Assembly (NCBI RefSeq): GCF_003063295.1
Contig: NZ_MUXF01000010.1
Span: forward strand, 1 to 64,000
DNA: 64,000 nucleotides
Reading direction: 5' to 3'
Source: Arcobacter lacus
Lineage (GTDB): Bacteria > Campylobacterota > Campylobacteria > Campylobacterales > Arcobacteraceae
The notes beneath the pieces are model-generated. The model was not told the DNA's origin. It saw only the letters and a list, made by a program, of their open reading frames with translations, and did not search any database. A program made the position numbers and the translations under genes. This document shows positions 17,497-26,303 of this stretch, piece by piece. Numbering within the stretch: position 1 is the stretch's first letter; each line of letters starts with the position of its first letter.

Positions 17497-18555
17497 TTAA
17501 TTATTTAAGAATATTCTATTAATATCATTATAAATTCCAAGAAGCATCAAACTTCCCAAAATCATCCATCCCATTATAGTCAAAAATACAAATACTCTAT
17601 CACTTGGTTTTTTTCTTACTATCATTTCATATAAGTTAAACATAATATGTCCACCATCAAGTGCAGGTATAGGAAGAAGATTTAAAACACCAAGATTTAC
17701 TGAAATTAAAGCTGTAATTGTAAGTAGTGCGATGATAGAACTTTCACTTGCATCTGAAATGACTTTTCCTATGCTAATAACACCACCTATTTCACTTGTA
17801 GGAACTATTCCTGAAATTAGTTTTTGAACACCTTGAAAAATTACAGTTGAAGCAAAGATAGTTTTTTCATAAGCAAAAACTAAAGATTGAGAAAAAGATA
17901 AATCTAAAGTTATAACTTTTCCATTTGGGCTAATTCCAATCATTCTTTTTTTGACATTTTCTCTAAACATATTTTGACTATCTGAAATCTCTGGATTTAT
18001 AGTTTTTATTAGAACTTGATTATCTCTTTTTATAAAAAATTGTAAAGCACCTTGTGTTGTTGTAATAACTTTACCTATTTCTTCCCAAGATTTTACATCT
18101 ATGTCATTTATTCTAATAATTTCATCATTAGCTTTTATACCAGCAATAAATGCAGGAGAATTTTCTTGAACACTACCAACTTGTGCAGCCCAAGTATTTG
18201 CTCCTGATAGAGCTATTATAAAGTACAAAATTGCAGCAAGAATAAAGTTAGCAAATGGACCTGCAAATAAAATTATAATTCTTTGCCAAGGTTTTTTTGC
18301 ATTATATGAATCCTCTCCATCTTCAATTAAAGCTGGATTTGAGTCATCTTGTCCTTTCATTTTTACATATCCACCAAGTGGAATTAGAGCAATCTGCCAA
18401 GTTGTACCTTTCCAATATTTTGAATAGATTTGTTTTCCAAACCCAATAGAAAATGTATGCACTTTTACACCAAAAAACTTAGCAGCTAAAAAGTGACCAA
18501 GTTCATGAAAAAATACTAAAAATGATAAAACTAATAAAAAAGTAATAGTACCCAA
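17497..18555 (-). CDS. rseP: RseP-type site-2 intramembrane metalloprotease
   Basis: Protein of 352 aa, M50 family. The zinc site HELGH is at residues 17-21 in the first membrane helix, a PDZ domain lies in the middle (AGIKANDEIIRINDIDVKSW), and the third ligand is in the motif NLLPIPALDGGH near residue 300. It cleaves membrane-anchored substrates such as anti-sigma factors or remnant signal peptides; the target here is unknown. Starts with TTG at 18555, six bases after AAAGG. Confidence 0.92.
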   Translation of the reverse strand: MGTITFLLVLSFLVFFHELGHFLAAKFFGVKVHTFSIGFGKQIYSKYWKGTTWQIALIPLGGYVKMKGQDDSNPALIEDGEDSYNAKKPWQRIIILFAGPFANFILAAILYFIIALSGANTWAAQVGSVQENSPAFIAGIKANDEIIRINDIDVKSWEEIGKVITTTQGALQFFIKRDNQVLIKTINPEISDSQNMFRENVKKRMIGISPNGKVITLDLSFSQSLVFAYEKTIFASTVIFQGVQKLISGIVPTSEIGGVISIGKVISDASESSIIALLTITALISVNLGVLNLLPIPALDGGHIMFNLYEMIVRKKPSDRVFVFLTIMGWMILGSLMLLGIYNDINRIFLNN

Positions 18556-18564
18556 AAAAAACCT

Positions 18565-19107
18565 TTAGAGTTTGAAATAATCTCTCGTATATTCGTAACC
18601 AGAGTAAATAGTTAAAATAACTGCTAACCATAAAATCTCTGTCGCAAATGGCCAATTCATAGTTAAAAATCCAATAGCAAACATCTGAACAACAGTTTTT
18701 ATTTTTCCAGCCATTGTTGAGGCTACATTTTTACCTTCACTTACAGCAACGACTCTTAGTCCAGTTATAAAAAATTCTCTTGAAAGGATTAAAAATACAG
18801 CCCAAGCACTTGCTCTATCAATTACCATAAGTCCTAAAAAACCTGCAAGTACAAGCATTTTATCTGCAAGTGGATCCAATATTCCACCCAATTTTGTCAT
18901 TTGGTTCCAACTTCTTGCAATAAAACCGTCAAAAAAGTCTGTAACAGAAGCTATTACAAAAACTAAACCTGCAAAATAATCGAACCAAGATGGATGCCAA
19001 GAAGAGAAAATAGGATTGTGTCTATCAATAAAAAACCATAGCATTAGCGGTGCTAATGCTATTCTAAAAAGTGCTAAAGCATTTGGAAGATTTAATGATT
19101 TTCTCAT
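18565..19107 (-). CDS. pgsA: CDP-diacylglycerol-glycerol-3-phosphate 3-phosphatidyltransferase
   Basis: Membrane enzyme of 180 aa committing CDP-diacylglycerol to phosphatidylglycerol synthesis. The CDP-alcohol phosphotransferase signature is intact: DG-x2-AR-x8-G-x3-D-x3-D in DGFIARSWNQM followed by GGILDPLADK. N-terminal NLPNALALFRI is the family opening. Overlaps the fabL stop by one base (TAATG). Confidence 0.93.
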   Translation of the reverse strand: MRKSLNLPNALALFRIALAPLMLWFFIDRHNPIFSSWHPSWFDYFAGLVFVIASVTDFFDGFIARSWNQMTKLGGILDPLADKMLVLAGFLGLMVIDRASAWAVFLILSREFFITGLRVVAVSEGKNVASTMAGKIKTVVQMFAIGFLTMNWPFATEILWLAVILTIYSGYEYTRDYFKL

Positions 19108-19886
19108 TATCTAAATGTTGTCCCACCATCAACAATTAATGTATGACCTGTAATCCAAGAAGCATCATTTGTACATAAGAAATAACAAGATTGTGCCAAA
19201 TCTTCTGGTTGACCAATTCTATTTAATGGAGAATATTCAGCAGTTTTTGCTTTTACTTCTTCATAATTTGTAAATGCTTTAAGAGCATCAGTGTCAATTG
19301 GACCTCCTGAAACTGCATTTACTCTAATATTAAATTCACCTAATTCATTTGCAGCATATCTAACCATCGCTTCAACTGCAGCTTTATTTGTTCCATGACC
19401 TGCATAATTTTCAATATATACTAAATTTCCTGTAGAACTTAAACTAACTATCGCTCCCCCACCAATTTTTTGCATTCTTTTTGCTGCTTGTTGTGCTCCA
19501 CATACAAAAGCATTTACTGTTGCAGTATAAATATTGTTTAATCCTCTTGGTTTTAATTTCATAAATTTACCATAACCACCAACAACTGCTCTTCCATAAA
19601 TCATTGCATTTGAAATAAAGAAATCTACTCTATCAAAATCTTTATCTATTTCTTCAAATAGTTCAGAATATTTTTCAGGCTCTAAAATATTAAATGGATA
19701 TGCACAACATTTTACACCAAATTTTTTCTCAACATCTTTACAGATTTCTTGAGCTACTTCACCATTTGAATTGTAAGTAAATGCTACATTTACACCATTA
19801 CTTGCGAATTTATAAACACACTCTTTACCAATACCTTTTGTTCCACCTGAAATTACTAAAGTTTTCCCTTGCATGTTGTTATTCAT
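19107..19886 (-). CDS. fabL: Enoyl-ACP reductase, FabL type
   Basis: SDR protein of 259 aa. The cofactor loop is GGTKGIG near residue 15. The catalytic region reads YAGHGTNK, a Tyr-x6-Lys spacing, instead of the Tyr-x3-Lys of ordinary SDR enzymes; this spacing marks enoyl-ACP reductases, and the flanking AVSGGPIDTDALKAF matches the FabL branch as I remember it from Bacillus. It would carry out the last reduction of each fatty acid elongation cycle. It follows dapA with a one-base overlap, as in Campylobacter. A second ATG at residue 5 is an alternative start. Confidence 0.85.
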   Translation of the reverse strand: MNNNMQGKTLVISGGTKGIGKECVYKFASNGVNVAFTYNSNGEVAQEICKDVEKKFGVKCCAYPFNILEPEKYSELFEEIDKDFDRVDFFISNAMIYGRAVVGGYGKFMKLKPRGLNNIYTATVNAFVCGAQQAAKRMQKIGGGAIVSLSSTGNLVYIENYAGHGTNKAAVEAMVRYAANELGEFNIRVNAVSGGPIDTDALKAFTNYEEVKAKTAEYSPLNRIGQPEDLAQSCYFLCTNDASWITGHTLIVDGGTTFR

Positions 19887-20773
19887 TATTTTATTACCTC
19901 ATATTTTATTAAAATTTTTTCTAATTTTTGCATTGTTTCTGCACTTGGATTAGTCAATGGTAGTCTAAATTCTAAACTATCTAATAATCCAGATAAATAC
20001 ATAGCAGCTTTAATTGGAATAGGGTTACTTTCACAGAATAAAGTTTTATTTAGTTCATAAAGATCATTATGAATACTTAATGAAGTTTTATAATCACCTT
20101 CTAGCACACTACTTACTAATTTTGATTTCAAGTTTGGTAAAAGATTTGAAGTAACAGAGATAATTCCTCTTGCACCACTTGCAAGCATAGGAAAATCAAC
20201 GCTATCATCTCCTGAAACTACTACAAAATCTTTTCTTGCTGATATTAATGAAGTTGCTCTTTCTAAACTTCCTGTTGCTTCTTTTATTCCATAAATATTT
20301 TTTACATCATCAAACAGTCTTATTGCTGTTTCTGGAAGTAAATCAACTCCTGTACGACCTGGAACATTATATAACATCAAAGGAAGTTCAACAGAGTTTG
20401 CTATTGCTTTATAGTGTTGATATAATCCCTCTTGAGTTGGTTTATTATAATATGGAGCAATTGATAAAATTCCATCTGCTCCTACTTCTTGAGCAAATTT
20501 AGCAATATCGCAAGCTTCATGAGTTGCATTTGAACCAGCACCAGCAAGAACTTTTACACCACTGTTTTTACAAGTTGCAACAGCAACTTCAATACATTCT
20601 TTATGTTCTTTATGTGATAAAGTAGCACTTTCTCCTGTTGTTCCAACTGGTGAAACAGCATTTATTCCTTGAGCTATTTGTCTTTTTATTAAAGATTCAT
20701 ATTTTTGTAAATCAACTTTTCCATTTTTAAATGGTGTAATTAGTGCGGTCATAGAACCGGTAATAATATCCAT
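19886..20773 (-). CDS. dapA: 4-hydroxy-tetrahydrodipicolinate synthase
   Basis: TIM-barrel aldolase of 295 aa that condenses pyruvate with aspartate semialdehyde for lysine and meso-diaminopimelate. Key parts are GTTGESATLSHKEH (substrate pocket Thr-Thr), LYNVPGRTGVDL (catalytic Tyr, Arg) and GIKEATGSL (Schiff base Lys). Full length. It lies in the conserved block M16 protease-dapA-fabL. Confidence 0.96.
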   Translation of the reverse strand: MDIITGSMTALITPFKNGKVDLQKYESLIKRQIAQGINAVSPVGTTGESATLSHKEHKECIEVAVATCKNSGVKVLAGAGSNATHEACDIAKFAQEVGADGILSIAPYYNKPTQEGLYQHYKAIANSVELPLMLYNVPGRTGVDLLPETAIRLFDDVKNIYGIKEATGSLERATSLISARKDFVVVSGDDSVDFPMLASGARGIISVTSNLLPNLKSKLVSSVLEGDYKTSLSIHNDLYELNKTLFCESNPIPIKAAMYLSGLLDSLEFRLPLTNPSAETMQKLEKILIKYEVIK

Positions 20774-20796
20774 ACTTATCCTTTTTTACTAGTAGA

Positions 20797-22131
20797 TTAT
20801 TTTTCTTCTTTTAAAATAACTGTTGTTGAGTTTTTTTCAATTAAATATTTATTTGCAACATCAATTAAATCTTTTTTAGTCAATTTTTCTACATTTTTTT
20901 CATAATTTAAAAGAGGATTTATATTTCCTCTTACTAAATAAGAACCATATAAAGAAGCTACTTCGCTTGAACTTTCAAGTGAAAAAATAAAATCAGCTTT
21001 TGTGTTGATTTTTATTTTGTTTATATCTTTTTCTTCAAATTGTCCTTGTTTAATTTGCGCAATTGTATCTAAAATTTCTTTTTCTATTTTTAAAGCATCA
21101 ACACCTTCATTTGCTACAGCCATAAACATAAATAATCCAGGGTCTTTTAAATCCATATTATAAGCATAAATAGTATTAACTAATCTTTTTTCATCAACTA
21201 ATTTTTTTTGTAAAATTGAGCTTTTACCATTACTTAAAAGTTCACTTAATGCTGAAAGTGCAACTTGATCTTCATGTTCAAAATTTGGAATATGATAAGT
21301 GATTGCTATCATTTGTACAGCTGATTCTTTATGAATAGTTACTCTTTTTGCACCATCTTGTTCTGGTTCTGTTGTATGGATAGATGATGGGATTTCTTTA
21401 CTGTTTTTGATATTTTTAAAATGTTTTTCAACTGATTTAAAAATTTCATCTTTATCTATATCTCCTGCAACTACAACTATTGCATTTTTTGGTTGATAAT
21501 AAGTACTATGAAAATCTTTTATATCTTCAATTGTCCAATTTTTAATGTCATTCATAAATCCAATTGGAGTCCAATGATATGGATGATAAATATAAGCATT
21601 GTTAAATAATCTAAATTGCAAATATCCCATTGGATTATTGTCTGTTCTCCATCTTCTTTCTTCTGCAACTACATCTCTTTCTGGCTGGAATTCTTCATCT
21701 TTAAGTGTAAGATTTTCCATTAAATCTGCAAATAATTCTAAAGATTTATCCATATTTTTTGAACTTGATTTTATAAAGTAGTGAGTGTAATCAAAAGATG
21801 TAGAAGCATTGTTTACTCCTCCAAATCCTTTTACAATTTCATCAAATTCGCCAGCTTTTAAATTTTTTGTAGATTTGAAATTTAAATGTTCTAACATATG
21901 AGCAATTCCACTTTTACCCATTTTTTCATTTCTACTTCCAACTTTATAAAAAACATCAGTAGATACTACATCTGAACCATTTTTCATAGGGATTGCTACT
22001 ATTTCAAGACCATTTTCTAAAGTTTTTGTATAATATTTTGGTAAGTTACTACCCATTGATTCTCCCGATATTATTATTAATAAAAAAAGTTGAACAAAAA
22101 ATATTTTGAATAGATTTTTTATATAATTCAT
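20797..22131 (-). CDS. M16-family zinc peptidase, exported
   Basis: Protein of 444 aa with an N-terminal hydrophobic export signal (about residues 8-22) and the inverted zinc motif HMLEH at 78-82, with the third ligand expected in VVAEERR about 76 residues on. Two M16 domains in tandem, the second (AVQMIAITYHIPN onwards) inactive as usual. Predicted periplasmic processing or degrading peptidase. Its ATG overlaps the stop of pyrD by one base. Substrate unknown. Confidence 0.88.
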   Translation of the reverse strand: MNYIKNLFKIFFVQLFLLIIISGESMGSNLPKYYTKTLENGLEIVAIPMKNGSDVVSTDVFYKVGSRNEKMGKSGIAHMLEHLNFKSTKNLKAGEFDEIVKGFGGVNNASTSFDYTHYFIKSSSKNMDKSLELFADLMENLTLKDEEFQPERDVVAEERRWRTDNNPMGYLQFRLFNNAYIYHPYHWTPIGFMNDIKNWTIEDIKDFHSTYYQPKNAIVVVAGDIDKDEIFKSVEKHFKNIKNSKEIPSSIHTTEPEQDGAKRVTIHKESAVQMIAITYHIPNFEHEDQVALSALSELLSNGKSSILQKKLVDEKRLVNTIYAYNMDLKDPGLFMFMAVANEGVDALKIEKEILDTIAQIKQGQFEEKDINKIKINTKADFIFSLESSSEVASLYGSYLVRGNINPLLNYEKNVEKLTKKDLIDVANKYLIEKNSTTVILKEEK

Positions 22132-23189
22132 TATTTTAAATTAGCTCCAATAGCTTCTTGAATATTTTCAAAACCATCTTTATCAAGTAGTTCTAAAATC
22201 TCTTGGTTTATTTTTCTAACCATTTCAGGTCCTTCAAAAATAAGTCCTGAATATGCTTGAACTAAAGTTGCACCATTTTTTATTCTTTCATAAGCTTGAG
22301 CACCATTTGAAATACCACCAGCTGAAATTAAAATAGTTTTTCCAAATAATTCCCGTGCTATTTCTTTAAAAAGTTGTGAAGATTTTTGCGTTAAACAAGC
22401 TCCACTTAAACCACCAAAGTTTTGACAATTTGGTACTAAACTATAATCAATTGTTGTATTTGTTGCAATTATTCCACTTGCACCTGCTTCAACAGCAGTT
22501 TTACATAAATTTATTGCTGTTTGTACTTCCATATCAGGTGCAATTTTTAATAAAATTGGTTTTGTTGTTAAAGTTTTTGCCATAGTAAATAATTCTGTAA
22601 TAAACTTTTCATTTTGTAAATCTCTTAAATTTGGAGTGTTTGGACTAGAAATATTTATTACTAAATAATCACTTATTTTATGGAATTTTTTAATTAAGTT
22701 TTTATAATCACTTAAAGCAAACTCTTCAGGAGTTATTTTATTTTTTCCAATATTTACACCAACTGGTATTTCAAAAGGATAAACTTTTTTTAGATTTTTT
22801 AAAACAGCATGTGCACCAAGATTGTTAAATCCCATAGCATTTTGAACAGATTTAGCTTCAGCATATCTAAACATTCTAGGTTTTGGATTTCCATCTTGAG
22901 GAAGCAAAGTCACAGTTCCAATCTCTGTAAAACCAAAACCTAAAGATTTCATAGATTTTATCATAGTTGCATTTTTGTCAAAACCTGCAGCTAATCCAAC
23001 TGGATTTAAAAAATTTAAATCAAAAATCTTTTGGTTCAATCTTGGATTAAAAATATAATTTTCTTTTTCCATTTTATTTTTTAAAATAAAACATTTACCT
23101 AATGTTTTTAGCCCAAATTCTGCTATATGATGGGCAGTTTCTGGCTGAAATTTAAATAATACTTTTTTTATTGTTTCATAGCTAATCAA
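22131..23189 (-). CDS. pyrD: Dihydroorotate dehydrogenase (quinone), class 2
   Basis: FMN enzyme of pyrimidine synthesis, 352 aa. The N-terminal helix pair typical of the membrane-associated class 2 enzyme (ETIKKVLFKFQPETAHHIAEF) is present. NPVGLAAGFDKNA, NAMGFNNLGA, VNISSPNTPNLRDLQ (catalytic Ser) and GGLSGACL are recognisable. Starts with TTG at 23189, six bases after AAGGA. Electrons go to the quinone pool. Confidence 0.95.
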   Translation of the reverse strand: MISYETIKKVLFKFQPETAHHIAEFGLKTLGKCFILKNKMEKENYIFNPRLNQKIFDLNFLNPVGLAAGFDKNATMIKSMKSLGFGFTEIGTVTLLPQDGNPKPRMFRYAEAKSVQNAMGFNNLGAHAVLKNLKKVYPFEIPVGVNIGKNKITPEEFALSDYKNLIKKFHKISDYLVINISSPNTPNLRDLQNEKFITELFTMAKTLTTKPILLKIAPDMEVQTAINLCKTAVEAGASGIIATNTTIDYSLVPNCQNFGGLSGACLTQKSSQLFKEIARELFGKTILISAGGISNGAQAYERIKNGATLVQAYSGLIFEGPEMVRKINQEILELLDKDGFENIQEAIGANLK

Positions 23190-23234
23190 AGTTTATCCTT
23201 TTTCTAAAAAGTTGGACATTTTATCTAAATATCA

Positions 23235-24944
23235 TCAAATATTAGCTGAATTAGATAACCGTTGGTATTCTGTGCAACTGTTTTTTAGTTCTTGTTCAGT
23301 TCCAATTGAAACTATTTCACCGCTTTTAAATACTGCAATTTTTGAAGCATTTTTTATCGTACTTAATCTATGCGCAATAATAAAAGTTATTTTATCTTTG
23401 CTAACTTCATGAATTACTTGACTTATTATAGATTCACTTTTATTGTCAAGTGCTGATGTTGCTTCATCTAAAATCAAAATTTTTGGATTTTTATATAAAG
23501 CTCTTGCTATTGCTATTCTTTGTCGCTGACCACCACTTAAATTTGTACCAAATTCATCTAAGATTGTATGAATTCCCTTTTTCATTTGCATTACAAAATC
23601 ATATGCATGAGCTTGTTTTAAAACTTCAATAACTTTTATTTCATCAATTTCGTAACCATAAGCAATATTTGCAGCTATTGTGTCATTAAAAATATAAACT
23701 CTTTGTGTTACTATTGAAATATTTTCTCTTAAAGATTTTAAATCTAAATCTTTTACAGAATTATTATTTATTAAAATCTCACCATTTGTAGTATCATAAA
23801 ATCTTACAATTAGGTTTATTAAAGAGGATTTTCCTCCTCCACTATCACCTACAAGAGCTATTGTTTCTCCTTTTTTTGCATCTAAATTTATGTTTTTTAG
23901 TGCTACAAAATCATCATATTTTAATTCAACATTTTTAAAATGAATCTCTTTCATATCTTCAATCTCTTTTATATCTCCAGAAATAATTGAGGGTCTTTTT
24001 GAAAACATATCGTTGATTCTTTCATTTGCAGCAATTGCATCTTGCATACCATTATAAAGATTAGAAATTTTTTTAATTGGGGTATAAAGCATAAAAAGAG
24101 CAGCTATGAATGAACTAAATTCACCAGTTGTAAGTTCTCCTGAAATTACTTTTGAACCACCAACAATAATAACTGCTGCAAAAGCAAAAGCACCAATAAT
24201 TTCCATAAGAGGTGAAGTTAGCTGATTTGTTTTTACTGCTTTCATATTGTATTTGAAAAATAACATATTGTGAACAGAAAACTTTGTAACTTCAACTTTT
24301 TCAGTTGAATTTGCTTTTATTATTTCAATATTGTTAAAAGATTCATTTAAACTTGAAGTGATATCTGAGTTACTTTCTTGAGATTTAAAAGATAGTTTTT
24401 TCATTCTTTTTGCTAGTCGAGAAAGAGGATAAACAGCGAGTGGTAAAACAATTAAACCATAAAATGCAAGTTCAGGTGAATGATAAATAACAAGTCCTAC
24501 AAGTCCAAATATCGTAAGAGTTTCTCTAATTATTTCTGCAAGATTATTTGAAATGGCTCTTTGAATTCTATTTATATCATTTACGATTCTGCTTACAAGT
24601 TCTCCACCATGAATTTTTTGAAAAAAATCCATATCTAAAGTTAGAATATGAGAAAAAAGTTTATCTCTTACAATTCTTGTAATATCTTGACCAATAAACG
24701 AAATAAAATAAGCTTGAATATAACCACCGAAACCTTTTGCTGTATAAAGAATTATGACAATAATAGGCATAATATAAAGCATTTGAGCATCTTTTTTTAT
24801 AAAAATATCATCTAATAATGGTTGAATTGCATAAGCTGTCCCTGCAGTTGCAGATGCAACAAGAATAATCCCAATAAAAGAGTAAAAAAATTCTAATTTA
24901 TAATTTTTATAATAAGGGATATATTGTTTAAAAAATTTTCGCAT
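23235..24944 (-). CDS. msbA: Lipid A exporter-like ABC transporter
   Basis: Half transporter of 569 aa: six membrane helices in the first ~310 residues, then an ATPase domain with Walker A GDSGGGKSS, Q-loop, signature LSGGQRQRIAIARAL and Walker B ILILDEATSALD. It fits the MsbA family, which flips lipid A-core across the inner membrane. The assignment is supported by the neighbour pyrD, an order shared with Campylobacter. Other lipid or drug exporters of the same fold cannot be fully excluded. Confidence 0.85.
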   Translation of the reverse strand: MRKFFKQYIPYYKNYKLEFFYSFIGIILVASATAGTAYAIQPLLDDIFIKKDAQMLYIMPIIVIILYTAKGFGGYIQAYFISFIGQDITRIVRDKLFSHILTLDMDFFQKIHGGELVSRIVNDINRIQRAISNNLAEIIRETLTIFGLVGLVIYHSPELAFYGLIVLPLAVYPLSRLAKRMKKLSFKSQESNSDITSSLNESFNNIEIIKANSTEKVEVTKFSVHNMLFFKYNMKAVKTNQLTSPLMEIIGAFAFAAVIIVGGSKVISGELTTGEFSSFIAALFMLYTPIKKISNLYNGMQDAIAANERINDMFSKRPSIISGDIKEIEDMKEIHFKNVELKYDDFVALKNINLDAKKGETIALVGDSGGGKSSLINLIVRFYDTTNGEILINNNSVKDLDLKSLRENISIVTQRVYIFNDTIAANIAYGYEIDEIKVIEVLKQAHAYDFVMQMKKGIHTILDEFGTNLSGGQRQRIAIARALYKNPKILILDEATSALDNKSESIISQVIHEVSKDKITFIIAHRLSTIKNASKIAVFKSGEIVSIGTEQELKNSCTEYQRLSNSANI

Positions 24945-25001
24945 AGTTATCCTAACAAATTTTGTATATAAGGCTTAGATTATAACTTAATCTTACTAAA
25001 T

Positions 25002-26303
25002 TTAATTTTTAAACATTTTTATAAAGTTATTAAATCCAAATGCTTTAATTGTAAGAAAAAATAAAATAAAACCACTTAAAGTACTTGCGAAAGCAAGACC
25101 TGCTGCTTCAAATGGTTTTATCAATAATAATGAAAAAACAATATTACAAGCTAAACTTTGCATTGATATTTTTGCTGTTAGTAATTGTTGTTCTTTTGCA
25201 TACAACCAAAGAGAAAATATTTTTGCCAAACCAAAAGGAAGTAACCCTATTAAATACATAGTTAAAATTAGTGCCGTATTTACAGTATCTTGTTTAGAAA
25301 ATGCACCTCTTTCAAAAAGAATTCTAATTATAAAGTTATCAAAAACAATCCCAATTATTGTAGCAATACTTAGAAGTACAAATAAAATTAGAGATGATTT
25401 TTTCATTAAACTTAGAGCTTTTTCTTCATTTTTATTTTTTATTGATTTTGCTATCATTGGAAATAAGGCTATTGAAGTTGCAATCGCAAAAATAGCAAGC
25501 GGAAGTTGGAAAATCCTATTTGCATAATATAAATAAGATATTGAACCACTTACTAAAAGTGAAGCTAACCAAGTATCAATAAATGCTGAAATATGCATAG
25601 TTGAAGAACCGAGTGTTGCTGAAAAAAAGTTTTTATAAAATTTTGTTTCTTCTTTTTTCTTATGTTTTTTAAAGTGAAATATTTTACATAAATTAGCTTT
25701 TTTTATTGAATACATATGAACTATTATTTGTAAAATTCCTCCAAAAATAACACCATAAGAAAGATAAAAAGTAATTTCATATTTATCCATATTTTTTGAT
25801 ATTAATAAAGCACATATCATTGCAAGATTTAATAAAGCAGTTGAATATGCACTTGTTGCAAAACGGTGTTTATATTGTAAAAGTGCAGCCATAAAAGTAA
25901 CTGTAAAAATAATAGGTAAATAGTAAAAATTTATAGCAAAAAGTGGTGCAGCTAAATCAATAGTTTCTTGACTAAATCCAATAGCAAAAGCTTTTGCAAC
26001 AAGATGTGAAAACATAGTAACAATTAAGGATAAGATTAGTAAAAAACAAATCAATTGTAAAAATATTATTGATGAAAATCTAATTTTATGTTTAGATTTT
26101 GCATAAGAAGGAATAAAAGCTTGCGTAAAAGCTCCATCAGCAAAAATACTTCTAAATAGATTTGGAAGTTTAAATGCTATAAAAAATATATCAGAATATA
26201 CATTTGCTCCTAAAATTGAAGCAGTTAATAAATCTCTTACAAATCCTGTAACTCTTGAAACTAAAATACCTGAACTATTTGTGAAAATTGATTTTAATAA
26301 CAT
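25002..26303 (-). CDS. murJ: Lipid II flippase
   Basis: Polytopic membrane protein of 433 aa (about 13-14 helices) of the MurJ/MviN family. N-terminal SSGILVSRVTGFVRDLLTA carries the conserved Arg residues of the first helix and DIFFIAFKLPNLFRSIFADGA the second signature. FERGAFS lies in the later part. It moves the peptidoglycan precursor lipid II to the periplasmic side. Its ATG overlaps the upstream gene's stop by one base. Confidence 0.93.
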   Translation of the reverse strand: MLLKSIFTNSSGILVSRVTGFVRDLLTASILGANVYSDIFFIAFKLPNLFRSIFADGAFTQAFIPSYAKSKHKIRFSSIIFLQLICFLLILSLIVTMFSHLVAKAFAIGFSQETIDLAAPLFAINFYYLPIIFTVTFMAALLQYKHRFATSAYSTALLNLAMICALLISKNMDKYEITFYLSYGVIFGGILQIIVHMYSIKKANLCKIFHFKKHKKKEETKFYKNFFSATLGSSTMHISAFIDTWLASLLVSGSISYLYYANRIFQLPLAIFAIATSIALFPMIAKSIKNKNEEKALSLMKKSSLILFVLLSIATIIGIVFDNFIIRILFERGAFSKQDTVNTALILTMYLIGLLPFGLAKIFSLWLYAKEQQLLTAKISMQSLACNIVFSLLLIKPFEAAGLAFASTLSGFILFFLTIKAFGFNNFIKMFKN

